Shown here: in pieces, positions 1-7,423 of the stretch
Position numbering within the stretch: position 1 is the first letter of the stretch
Layout of the letters: every line of letters starts with the position of its first letter
Assembly (NCBI GenBank): GCA_050294475.1
Contig: JBNKOE010000023.1
Coordinates: 62,001-126,000 of the forward strand
Direction of reading: 5' to 3'
DNA length: 64,000 nt
Origin: Thalassobellus sp050294475
Lineage (GTDB): Bacteria; Bacteroidota; Bacteroidia; Flavobacteriales; Flavobacteriaceae
Translations under genes and position numbers: made by a program
Notes under the pieces: model-generated
Told to the model about the DNA's origin: nothing
The model's input: only the letters and a program-made list of their open reading frames with translations
Databases searched by the model: none

Positions 1-340
1 CTCCAACAGCAAACGTATAAGCATGATCGCCATAAAAATCATTTTTTAAAGCACCACAATCTATAGAAATAATATCTCCTTCAACCAAAGGTTCGTTATT
101 AGGAATTCCATGAACAACTTGAGTGTTAGGACTCATACAAAGGGTGTTAGGAAAATCGTAAAGCCCTAAAAAACCAGGAATGGCACCGTGGTCTCTTATA
201 TGCTCTTCAGCCATTTTATCTAATTGTAAAGTAGTAATACCTGGCTTAATAGCTTTAGCAAGTTCTCCTAATGTTTTAGATACAATTAAAGCACTTTCGC
301 GCATTAACTCTATTTCTTCTCGAGTTTTTATAACTATCAT
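1..340 (-). CDS. map: Methionine aminopeptidase type I, N-terminal part (cut by window edge)
   Basis: The reverse strand from the ATG at 340 encodes the first 113 residues of a type I methionine aminopeptidase and runs off the window at base 1. The protein begins MIVIKTREEIELMRES and continues with the family segments PGITTLQLD, IPGFLGLYDFPNTLCMSPN, VVHGIP and DIISIDCG. The first aspartates of the dinuclear metal site fall beyond or close to the edge, so activity cannot be judged. The enzyme removes the initiator methionine from new cytoplasmic proteins and is normally essential. The identification is firm although the C-terminal half is missing. Confidence 0.93.
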   Translation of the reverse strand, partial: MIVIKTREEIELMRESALIVSKTLGELAKAIKPGITTLQLDKMAEEHIRDHGAIPGFLGLYDFPNTLCMSPNTQVVHGIPNNEPLVEGDIISIDCGALKNDFYGDHAYTFAVG

Positions 341-406
341 GTTTCAAAAAATAATGGCAAAGATACTCAAAATAGAACGATTGACTAGACTAAGTCTTTG
401 AAAGGT

Positions 407-811
407 TTATTTGAAAAAACTAAATAAGCCTTTCTTTTTCTCAATAGTAGGAGGTGCCGTGTTTGTTAGCATTTGATAAATTTCTCCCCAGCCTAAAAAT
501 CCACCTATATTTCTGTCGTCTATAAATAAATCGGCATGAATTTTTCTGCTGATATTATTCGTGTATTCTTCTTCAGGAAAACTACTATTTACAGCATAAA
601 AAAAGACGCCATTATCTTCACAGAATTTAACGGCGTCTTCTAATTTGTCTTCACATCTATATGTCCATAAAATAAGTCTATGCCCTTCTTCTTGTAACTT
701 TTTTAAAGTATCGAAAGCAAAAAGCATGGGCTTTCCTATTTTAGGATAAGCATCTTCAACTATGGTGCCGTCAAAATCTACAGCAATTATAAGTTGTTTG
801 TTAAAATTCAT
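407..811 (-). CDS. Small HAD-superfamily hydrolase (BT0820-like)
   Basis: A 134-residue protein with the HAD phosphatase signature DFDGTI at residues 12-17; D12 is the presumed nucleophile and D14 the acid/base. A second acidic motif, FIDDRNIGG near residue 97, would bind Mg2+. It is short and lacks a sizeable cap domain, like the C0-type BT0820-like HAD proteins of Bacteroidota. The middle motif LILWTYR replaces the usual Ser/Thr motif II region. The substrate is unknown; a small phosphorylated metabolite is an inference only. It lies 54 bp from the end of gpmI on the same strand and may be cotranscribed with it. Confidence 0.8.
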   Translation of the reverse strand: MNFNKQLIIAVDFDGTIVEDAYPKIGKPMLFAFDTLKKLQEEGHRLILWTYRCEDKLEDAVKFCEDNGVFFYAVNSSFPEEEYTNNISRKIHADLFIDDRNIGGFLGWGEIYQMLTNTAPPTIEKKKGLFSFFK

Positions 812-865
812 TTAAATTAAAGACTTGAGTTTGATGCAAAAGTACAATAATTTCTTTTGAGCTTT

Positions 866-2380
866 CTATATTAAAGAGAAACGTGTCATGGCCTCTGGTT
901 GTTCAACACCCATCAGTTTTAATATAGTTGGAGCTACATCACCTAAAACACCATCTTTAATTTCTTTTAACTCGTTATCAATTAATATTACTGGTACTGG
1001 GTTTGTAGTATGTGCTGTGTTTGGGCTACCATCAGGGTTAATCATAGTTTCACAATTTCCATGATCTGCAATTAATAAAGTAGAGTAGCCATTTTCTAAA
1101 CCAGTTGTTATAACATCTTTAACACATGCATCAACAGCTTCACAAGCTTTAATGGCAGCTTCCATAACACCTGTATGTCCTACCATATCTCCATTCGCAA
1201 AATTTAAACAAACAAAATCAGCTTCGCCTTTTTTAAGATCTGCAACAAGGGCATCTCTTAATTCGTAAGCACTCATTTCGGGTTGTAAATCGTAAGTTGC
1301 AACTTTTGGTGAATTTTTTAAAATTCGAGATTCACCTTCAAAAGGAGTTTCTTTTCCGCCAGAGAAGAAAAAAGTAACGTGTGGATATTTTTCTGTTTCG
1401 GCTATTCTAATTTGTTTTTTACCGTTTTTAGATAATACTTCTCCAAGAGTTTCGGTAATGTTATCTTTATTAAAAATTACTTTAATACCTTTAAAATCAT
1501 CACTGTAATTAGTAATAGTTACATAGTATAAGTCGATTTTTTTAGTATCATAATCTGGAAAATCTTTTTGATTTAACATGTCTGTTAATTCGCGACCTCT
1601 ATCTGTTCTAAAGTTGTAAAATATAACAACATCATCTTTTTCTACTTTGGCAATAGGCTCGTTATTGGCATCAGTAAGAATTAAAGGTTTAATAAATTCA
1701 TCTGTGATATCTTCATCATAGTTAGATTGAATAGAAGCAGTTGCGTTTGATGTTTTAGTACCAACACCATTTGCTATAGCATCATAAGCTAATTTTACAC
1801 GTTCCCAACGCTTATCTCTATCCATGGCATAATAACGACCTGTTATGGTAGCTAGTTTTGTGTTTGTGCCTTCAATATAGTTTTCTAAATCGGCAACATA
1901 GCCTTTTCCTGATTTAGGATCTACATCACGACCATCAGTAAAAGCATGTACAAAAGAATTAACGCCTGCTTTATTTGCAGCATCTATAAATCCTTTTAAA
2001 TGATTTGTATGTGCATGCACGCCACCATCACTTAATAGGCCTAAAAAGTGAACGTTCTTATTATTGTCTGAAGCATATTTAAGCGCATCAACTAATACCT
2101 TTTCGTCTTTTAAAGTGTCTTTTTCAATAGCAAGGTTAATTTTTGCTAAATCTTGATAAACAATACGTCCTGCACCAAGATTCATGTGTCCTACTTCACT
2201 ATTCCCCATTTGTCCTTCTGGTAATCCTACATGTAAACCATCAGTCCTTAAGGTCGCGAAAGGGTATTTTTTATACAAAGAATCTATGAAAGGCGTGTTG
2301 GCATGATCGATTGCTGAAACTTTTGGATCTGGTGAATTTCCCCAGCCATCAAGTATCATTAAGATAACTTTTTTATTCAT
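866..2380 (-). CDS. gpmI: 2,3-bisphosphoglycerate-independent phosphoglycerate mutase
   Basis: A 504-residue cytoplasmic glycolytic enzyme that interconverts 3- and 2-phosphoglycerate through a phosphoserine intermediate and needs Mn2+. It opens with KVILMILDGWG (first metal aspartate) and carries the catalytic serine in GNSEVGHMNLGAGR. The segments TDGRDVDP, YYAMDRDKRWER, ADHGNCE and NTAHTTNPVP complete the alkaline-phosphatase-like and transferase domains. Length is normal for the family. I chose the ATG at 2380 rather than an in-frame ATG nine codons upstream, because homologues begin MNKKVIL and a -7 promoter box sits just upstream. Confidence 0.97.
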   Translation of the reverse strand: MNKKVILMILDGWGNSPDPKVSAIDHANTPFIDSLYKKYPFATLRTDGLHVGLPEGQMGNSEVGHMNLGAGRIVYQDLAKINLAIEKDTLKDEKVLVDALKYASDNNKNVHFLGLLSDGGVHAHTNHLKGFIDAANKAGVNSFVHAFTDGRDVDPKSGKGYVADLENYIEGTNTKLATITGRYYAMDRDKRWERVKLAYDAIANGVGTKTSNATASIQSNYDEDITDEFIKPLILTDANNEPIAKVEKDDVVIFYNFRTDRGRELTDMLNQKDFPDYDTKKIDLYYVTITNYSDDFKGIKVIFNKDNITETLGEVLSKNGKKQIRIAETEKYPHVTFFFSGGKETPFEGESRILKNSPKVATYDLQPEMSAYELRDALVADLKKGEADFVCLNFANGDMVGHTGVMEAAIKACEAVDACVKDVITTGLENGYSTLLIADHGNCETMINPDGSPNTAHTTNPVPVILIDNELKEIKDGVLGDVAPTILKLMGVEQPEAMTRFSLI

Positions 2381-2404
2381 TTTTATTGAAATTTTATTGT
2401 ACCA

Positions 2405-2412
2405 CAAAGATA
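2405..2412 (-). promoter_or_regulatory. Probable -7 promoter box of gpmI
   Basis: On the reverse strand the sequence is TATCTTTG, an exact match to the Bacteroidota -7 element TAnnTTTG. It would place the transcription start about 18 bases upstream of the ATG at 2380. No good -33 TTTG is seen at 19 bp, so the call rests on the -7 box and its position. Confidence 0.5.
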
Positions 2413-2629
2413 AAGAAGTTTGTTGTTATAAGGTGTATAAAATCTTCCAAAAAGCTAATATTTTAAGGCTTTTAGAGAGTGTTTAAAAAATGAATGAATA
2501 CATTAAAAAAATGTGAATGAAACGTTAAAAAAGTGTTATAAACTGTTTTTTATGTAACAGATTAAAATTGTAGTCGTCTTTTTAGTATATCAAAAAACAA
2601 ATCATTAATCAAATTTAAAATCTTTCATC

Positions 2630-3031
2630 ATGAAAAAAACAATCATTATTTCCGCAATCGCATTATGCTTTTCAATTGTATCTGTAAATGCAACCCCTAT
2701 TAACAAAACTGTAAAGACAAATATTGAAAAATATTATTCTATTAAAGTCAATTCATTTTGTGTTTCAATTGCAAAAGGCGATGTGGAAACTGTAAAAAAA
2801 TTATTAGCTAGAGGAGAAGATGTGAATAAAAAATCTAATGGCATGACGCCTGTTATGTATGCTGCAAAGTATAATAGAACAGAGATTTTAAAACTTTTAA
2901 TAGCAAAAGGAGCTAATTTAAAAGCAAAATCTGATAAAGGTATGACAGCTGTTAAATATGCTGAATTACACGGAGCAAAAGAAGCTAAAGCTATTTTAAA
3001 AGAAGCAATAGCATCTAAAAAGAAAAAATAA
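2630..3031 (+). CDS. Secreted ankyrin-repeat protein
   Basis: A 133-residue protein with an N-terminal signal peptide (residues 1-21, MKKTIIISAIALCF then SIVSVNA), so probably periplasmic. Residues about 43-125 form ankyrin repeats: DVETVKKLLARGEDVN, then GMTPVMYAAKYNRTEILKLL, then a third starting GMTAVKYAELHG. The C-terminus is lysine-rich. Small single-domain ankyrin proteins of this type are common in Bacteroidota and are presumed to bind proteins; no partner is suggested by the neighbours. It stands alone between gpmI (divergent) and a GNAT gene (convergent), with a terminator after it. Confidence 0.85.
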   Translation: MKKTIIISAIALCFSIVSVNATPINKTVKTNIEKYYSIKVNSFCVSIAKGDVETVKKLLARGEDVNKKSNGMTPVMYAAKYNRTEILKLLIAKGANLKAKSDKGMTAVKYAELHGAKEAKAILKEAIASKKKK

Positions 3032-3070
3032 TTATAGAAATATATAATTGTTTTGAGTTAGTCACTCGAA

Positions 3071-3097
3071 AAAGCCTTGAATTTCAAGGCTTTTTTA
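3071..3097. terminator. Bidirectional Rho-independent terminator
   Basis: A 10-bp perfect stem AAAGCCTTGA/TCAAGGCTTT with a 3-nt loop, followed by a T run on the + strand. It lies between the converging ankyrin and GNAT genes and probably ends the ankyrin transcript; the stem also has A-rich sequence on the other side, so it may work both ways. Confidence 0.85.
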
Positions 3098-3099
3098 TA

Positions 3100-3570
3100 T
3101 TATAATGTTTTGTGCATAACATAATGCAAGCCAATGTCTTTAATATTAAAAGGGTTTCCTGTTATTTGATATCCGTTTTTTTTATAAAAGTTAACAGCTA
3201 TTTCTCTTGCATTACACCAAACGATTTTAACTCCAATATTTTTTAGTTGTAATTCTCCATAGTTTAAAATAATTTTACCAAAACCCAAACCCTGAAATGT
3301 TTTTAAAATAGCCATACCTCGAAGTTGGTATTGCGAAGTTTCAGAAATTAAATCATGATTGTTCTTTAAAAAAGAACAAACTCCAATTAATTCATCTTTT
3401 ACAAAGATTCCTATATGAATTGTAGTTTTTAAATCGTCATCTTCAAATACACAAGATTCAATAGGTTTGCCAACTCTTAAAACCGCGTGTCTTACTTGGT
3501 GTGTTTTTTTAGCATCAATTATTTTTATTGAATAATTTTTTTCTCTTTTGTAATTTAATTGTTTATTCAT
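3100..3570 (-). CDS. GNAT family N-acetyltransferase
   Basis: A 156-residue cytoplasmic protein of the GNAT fold. The acetyl-CoA pyrophosphate loop is QGLGFGK after the beta-4 strand RGMAILKTF, and the C-terminal part has NAREIAVNFYKKNGY, the usual alpha-4/beta-6 signature. The acceptor cannot be predicted. The annotated start is the ATG at 3570; the lysine-rich first 15 residues precede the first beta strand. It converges on the ankyrin gene and is divergent from a second, only distantly similar GNAT at 3669. Confidence 0.85.
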   Translation of the reverse strand: MNKQLNYKREKNYSIKIIDAKKTHQVRHAVLRVGKPIESCVFEDDDLKTTIHIGIFVKDELIGVCSFLKNNHDLISETSQYQLRGMAILKTFQGLGFGKIILNYGELQLKNIGVKIVWCNAREIAVNFYKKNGYQITGNPFNIKDIGLHYVMHKTL

Positions 3571-3668
3571 TTATTTTATAATCAAGAAGTGTTTCAAACT
3601 TAAACAAAATTATTTTTCAATAAGGAAGACGGTATAGAATTATTTATCTTCACTAAAAAAACAATTTA

Positions 3669-4100
3669 ATGTCATTTACATTTAAAATATTAGAAAAGGA
3701 AAGTATAAAAGTAGTAGTTCCTTTGGTTGAAAAATTAAATAATAACAGGATTTCTTATGAGGTTTTAGAGCAGCGTTTTTCTGAAATAAAAGATTATCAA
3801 AATTATGAATGTGCTGTTATTTATGATGCTGATAAATTAATAGGTGTTTGTGGTTTATGGTTTTGTACTCGTCATTATTCAGGAAGAAGTGTTGAGCCAG
3901 ATCATGTTTTTATAGATGAAGCTTATAGAGGAAAAGGGTTAGGTAAAGATTTTTTTAATTGGATTTATACTTATGCAAAAGAAAAAAAAGGTTGTGAATC
4001 GATAGAATTAAACACCTATGTGGCTAATGCTCTGTCACATAAGTTTTATTTTAATGAAGGCTTTAAAATTTTAGGCTTTCATTTTTTAAAAACCTTGTAA
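3669..4100 (+). CDS. GNAT family N-acetyltransferase
   Basis: A 143-residue acetyltransferase. The acetyl-CoA loop is YRGKGLGKDFFNWI (about residues 91-104), preceded by the beta-4 strand DHVFIDEA, and the C-terminal signature is NALSHKFYFNEGFKILGFHF. The acceptor is unknown. The gene starts 98 bp from the divergent GNAT at 3570 and ends 49 bp before tRNA-Gly. Its sequence is clearly different from the neighbouring GNAT, so the two are not a recent duplication. Confidence 0.85.
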   Translation: MSFTFKILEKESIKVVVPLVEKLNNNRISYEVLEQRFSEIKDYQNYECAVIYDADKLIGVCGLWFCTRHYSGRSVEPDHVFIDEAYRGKGLGKDFFNWIYTYAKEKKGCESIELNTYVANALSHKFYFNEGFKILGFHFLKTL

Positions 4101-4149
4101 TTTTTCTTGTATTTTAATAAACAGTTTGCATATATTTGTAACTGGAAAT

Positions 4150-4222
4150 GCGAGAGTAGCTCAGTTGGTAGAGCGTCAGCCTTCCAAGCTGAATGTCGCC
4201 GGTTCGAACCCGGTCTCTCGCT
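4150..4222 (+). tRNA. tRNA-Gly (anticodon TCC)
   Basis: A 73-nt cloverleaf. The acceptor stem GCGAGAG pairs with CTCTCGC, the D-arm contains AGCTCAGTTGGTAGAGC, and the anticodon stem-loop is CAGCC-TTCCAAG-CTG with TCC at its centre. The T-arm contains GGTTCGAACCC, and the discriminator base is T. The 3' CCA is not encoded. It is probably cotranscribed to the terminator immediately downstream. Confidence 0.97.
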
Positions 4223-4225
4223 CAC

Positions 4226-4256
4226 AAAAGCTTCATAGAAATATGAAGCTTTTTTA
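4226..4256. terminator. Terminator after tRNA-Gly, shared with pepE
   Basis: A 12-bp perfect stem (AAAAGCTTCATA/TATGAAGCTTTT) with a GAAA tetraloop and a T run on the + strand. It overlaps the pepE stop codon (4254-4256), so it can serve both the tRNA and the converging pepE gene. Confidence 0.88.
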
Positions 4257-4961
4257 TTTTAAAGTGTTTAGTTCTTTGCCTGTTTCAATTTCATAAGGAG
4301 TTTTGTTATGTTCAAAAACGCGTGCTTTTAAATCTCCTTTTAAAGTTATAGAGTCATTTTGTACATGTAACCAACTACCTTCTCTTAAACCAACAACAGG
4401 CTGTGTATTAAAATTATGAAACTCTTTAATTCTAGTTTCTCTAGTTTCACCCATGTGTTTGCTATTGGTGTCTGGGTCTAAATAATGCGGATTAATATTA
4501 AAAGGTACTAAAGCTAAAGCATTAAAACTTGGCGGATATACAATAGGCATATCATTAGTTGTTTTTATTGTAAGTCCACAAATATTACTTCCAGCACTTG
4601 TTCCTAAATAAGGTGTACCATTATTAACAGTAGTTTGTAAAGGTTTAATTAAATTATTTTTATATAATTGATAAGTAAGTACAAAGGTATTACCACCTCC
4701 AACAAAAATACCTTTTGCTTCTTTTAAGGCTTCTATTGGGTTTTCATATTCATGAATGCCTTTAACTTTTTTCTTAATTTTTAAAAACGCAGTTTTTGCT
4801 ATTTGAGTATAATCATCATGAGATATACCACTTGGTCTTGCATAAGGTATAAAAAGTATTTCTTCGGTGTTTTTAAAAAACAATTCCAAATCTTTTAAAA
4901 GATATTCTAAATAACCACTTCCATGTATAGTTGAGGTACTTGCAATGATAATATGTCGCAT
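4254..4961 (-). CDS. pepE: Dipeptidase PepE (alpha-aspartyl dipeptidase, peptidase family S51)
   Basis: A 235-residue cytoplasmic serine peptidase that hydrolyses dipeptides with an N-terminal aspartate. The nucleophile lies in the elbow YLGTSAGSN near residue 120, and FVGGGNTF precedes it in the class-I glutamine-amidotransferase-like fold. The segments NPHYLDPDTNSKHMGETRETRI and VVGLREGSWL supply the conserved His and Glu region. Length matches characterised PepE enzymes. No signal peptide is present. The downstream group on the other strand also contains a peptidase (M1), but the genes are divergent and no operon link is evident. Confidence 0.93.
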   Translation of the reverse strand: MRHIIIASTSTIHGSGYLEYLLKDLELFFKNTEEILFIPYARPSGISHDDYTQIAKTAFLKIKKKVKGIHEYENPIEALKEAKGIFVGGGNTFVLTYQLYKNNLIKPLQTTVNNGTPYLGTSAGSNICGLTIKTTNDMPIVYPPSFNALALVPFNINPHYLDPDTNSKHMGETRETRIKEFHNFNTQPVVGLREGSWLHVQNDSITLKGDLKARVFEHNKTPYEIETGKELNTLK

Positions 4962-5066
4962 ATATAATTGTTATGTATAAGAATTACAAATATAGTGTAT
5001 AACAAAATTTTATATACTTATTACCCGTGTATTAATTTTATGTAGTAAATTAGAATAAAAAATAAC

Positions 5067-5864
5067 ATGAAAAATATTATTGCATTTTTATTGATTTTAT
5101 CATCATTGGGTATGATGTCTCAAACTTTAAATAGCATAGAAGCAAAAGGTAAAGTTATTGTTGAAAGCAATGATATTGCAGGTATAACTATTTTTAATGC
5201 GTCATTAAATTTGGGTACTGTTACCGATGATAATGGAGAATTTACATTAACAGTAAGATTAAATGATATTATTGAGGTTAGTGCATTACAATTTCAGAAT
5301 ATTAAATTCCAAGTAAATAAAGATATTATTACTTCAAAAACTATTAAAATATTTTTGATAGAAGAAATAAACAGGCTTGATGAGATTATTTTGTTGCCTA
5401 ACAAATTGTCTGGTAATTTAGAAACAGATATAGAAACTACACAATTATTTAAACCTAAATTAGATGCTTTATACTATGGAATTAAGCATAAGGAAGAATT
5501 TGAATTTGAAAATGATAATAAAACAAAAGTAACCAATACTGCTATTGCAACACAACATGTTACTATGGTTAATGGATTGAATATAAAAAATGTGGTAGAT
5601 CAATTGTTGTTACCATTATTTAGGTCTAAAGTTGATAACAAAAAAGAAAAGGGTATTCCTGATGTGCCTGTAGATGCTATAAAATATTATTTTGGTTCAG
5701 ATTTTTTAGTTGATAATTTTAATATTCCTGAGCATCGAGTTGAAGAATTTATAGCTTATGTTGAAGGTAGTGATTTTGATTTCTCATTACTTAATTATGG
5801 AAAAGAAATGGAGTTTTTAGATTTGCTACATTATAAAAGTCTGGAATTTTTAAAGGAAAAATAA
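5067..5864 (+). CDS. Secreted carboxypeptidase-regulatory-like domain protein, copy 1
   Basis: A 265-residue exported protein with a signal peptide (MKNIIAFLLILSSLGMMS, cut near QT). Residues about 25-95 form a carboxypeptidase D regulatory-like beta-sandwich: KGKVIVESNDIAGITIFNAS, then GTVTDDNGEFTLTVRLND. The remainder (ILLPNKLSGNLETDI and a helical C-terminal half) has no recognised enzyme motif. This domain is common at the N-terminus of TonB-dependent receptors, but here it is not followed by a plug or barrel. The next gene is a paralogue with the same layout. Function unknown; a cell-envelope role is an inference. Confidence 0.75.
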   Translation: MKNIIAFLLILSSLGMMSQTLNSIEAKGKVIVESNDIAGITIFNASLNLGTVTDDNGEFTLTVRLNDIIEVSALQFQNIKFQVNKDIITSKTIKIFLIEEINRLDEIILLPNKLSGNLETDIETTQLFKPKLDALYYGIKHKEEFEFENDNKTKVTNTAIATQHVTMVNGLNIKNVVDQLLLPLFRSKVDNKKEKGIPDVPVDAIKYYFGSDFLVDNFNIPEHRVEEFIAYVEGSDFDFSLLNYGKEMEFLDLLHYKSLEFLKEK

Positions 5865-5929
5865 AAACTATAACTTAATCATACTTGTTTTAACAAAACC
5901 TTAGAGGCATTTTACAATTTTTTTAAGAT

Positions 5930-6763
5930 TTGAAACACGTTCTTTATAATACTAAAAAGAGCGCTAATTTGAAACAAACTTTATTCTTTTTTAATCTTAT
6001 TTTTTCGTTTTTTTATGTTAATGGGCAATCTGTTAAAATACACGGACAGGTTAAAAGTGATGATGATGTTGAAAATATTCATGTAATTAATAAAACGGCT
6101 CAAGTTTTTACAATTACAAATAGTGATGGTAATTTTATTATTACTGCAAGATTAAATGATACCTTAGTTTTTTCATCTATTCTTTATAACCCGAAAGAAG
6201 TTGTCATTTCAAAAGAAATTATTTTAAACAAAACACTTTTAATTTTTCTAGATAATAAAGTTAATACTCTAAATGAAGTATTAGTAGGTAAAGTATTGTC
6301 GGGAAATTTAATGTCTGATATTAAAAATGTAAATGGAAAACTTCCTATTAATTTCTTTGATGTTGGTATTCCAGGATATACAGGAAGAAAAAAAACACAA
6401 AGTGAACGACGTTTAAGTCAGGCAGGAGAGTTTAAACCACAGAATATACCAGCAATGCTTTTAGGAGGCGCATCATTAGATGCCTTGATTAATGGGGTTT
6501 CTGGCAGAACAAAAATGCTTAAAAATAGAGTGAAAACTGAAGAGAAAGAAAGCTTAATGTTAAGTATAAAGGGACGAATGTCAAAAGATTTTTTTGCTTC
6601 AAATCCCTTAGAAGAAGACTTAAGAATGGATTTTTTTTATTTCTGTGCTGATGATGAAAATTTTATTAAGTATTGTAAAAATCAAACAGATTTTAAAATA
6701 TTGATTTTCTTAAGAATGAAATATAGGCAGTATAAAGAAAATTTATCCTCAACTTTAGATTAA
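5930..6763 (+). CDS. Secreted carboxypeptidase-regulatory-like domain protein, copy 2
   Basis: Paralogue of the preceding gene, with the matching segments VKIHGQVKSDDDVENIHV, TNSDGNFIITARLNDTLVFS and KVLSGNLMSDIKN; the C-terminal half differs. No ATG precedes the signal peptide in frame. The start must be a TTG: either 5930 (277 aa) or, more likely, 5969, which gives the ideal signal peptide MKQTLFFFNLIFSFFYVNG (264 aa). The first 13 codons after 5930 look like upstream noise. It lies 65 bp after copy 1 and 51 bp before the DUF6702 gene, which seems to have its own promoter. Function unknown. Confidence 0.7.
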   Translation: MKHVLYNTKKSANLKQTLFFFNLIFSFFYVNGQSVKIHGQVKSDDDVENIHVINKTAQVFTITNSDGNFIITARLNDTLVFSSILYNPKEVVISKEIILNKTLLIFLDNKVNTLNEVLVGKVLSGNLMSDIKNVNGKLPINFFDVGIPGYTGRKKTQSERRLSQAGEFKPQNIPAMLLGGASLDALINGVSGRTKMLKNRVKTEEKESLMLSIKGRMSKDFFASNPLEEDLRMDFFYFCADDENFIKYCKNQTDFKILIFLRMKYRQYKENLSSTLD

Positions 6764-6767
6764 TGTT

Positions 6768-6798
6768 TTTGGAATACTTTTTGAAAAGATTACTTTCG
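6768..6798 (+). promoter_or_regulatory. Bacteroidota-type promoter of the DUF6702 gene
   Basis: A -33 TTTG at 6768-6771, exactly 19 bp of spacer, then TACTTTCG at 6791-6798 (one mismatch to TAnnTTTG). The transcription start would be near 6804, about 10 nt before the ATG at 6815. Confidence 0.6.
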
Positions 6799-6814
6799 TA
6801 ATAAATAATAGTAT

Positions 6815-7318
6815 ATGAGGTTTTTTAAAACTATAATTTTATTTTGTTCATTATCTTTTTTGAGCTTTGGAGCAATTCACGATTATTATATAAGTATTAC
6901 TCAAATAGATTATATTGAAAAAACACAATCTTTACAAATAACCTCAAGAATATTTCTTTCTGATATTGAAAGTCTATTGCGCAAACGGTATGATAAAAAT
7001 ATCACTTTTGGAGAAGCACTTAAACCAAAAAATGTTGATACCTATATTGAAAGTTATTTGCGAGAAAAAATAAGAATTAAGATAAACGGTAAAAAAGTAG
7101 ATTTTGATTTTATTGGAGAAGAGTATGATGATGACATAATGAAATGTTATCTAGAAATTCAAAATATTAAGAGCATTCATTCTTTTGAAATTACCAATGA
7201 AGTTTTGTTCGACTTAATTCAAGAACAGCAAAATATTATTAAAACTAAAATAAACTCTAAGCAAAAAAGTTTCATTCTTACTATTAAAGATACTAGCGCT
7301 GTGTTAAATTTTAATTAA
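6815..7318 (+). CDS. DUF6702 family exported protein
   Basis: A 167-residue protein with a signal peptide (MRFFKTIILFCSLSFLSFG). The mature N-terminus AIHDYYISITQIDY is the hallmark of the family that Pfam calls DUF6702, which in flavobacteria often sits next to M1 peptidase genes. The rest is a beta-rich domain (LQITSRIFLSDIESLLRK, then KIRIKINGKKVDFDFIG). No catalytic residues can be proposed. It precedes the M1 peptidase by about 105 bp on the same strand. Family assignment is from memory of the pattern; function unknown. Confidence 0.75.
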   Translation: MRFFKTIILFCSLSFLSFGAIHDYYISITQIDYIEKTQSLQITSRIFLSDIESLLRKRYDKNITFGEALKPKNVDTYIESYLREKIRIKINGKKVDFDFIGEEYDDDIMKCYLEIQNIKSIHSFEITNEVLFDLIQEQQNIIKTKINSKQKSFILTIKDTSAVLNFN

Positions 7319-7423
7319 AAACACGTTAAAACATTTCGATATTTCTTACTTTCGACCGATTTTCGTTGTTATTAATAAATAATTTTAGCTGAAAAGCGAA
7401 AATCATTAAATAAATCCTAAAAA

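Noticed and set aside
180..401. Forward ORF of 73 codons opposite map
   Set aside because: Lies antisense to the conserved map coding frame and has no recognisable product.
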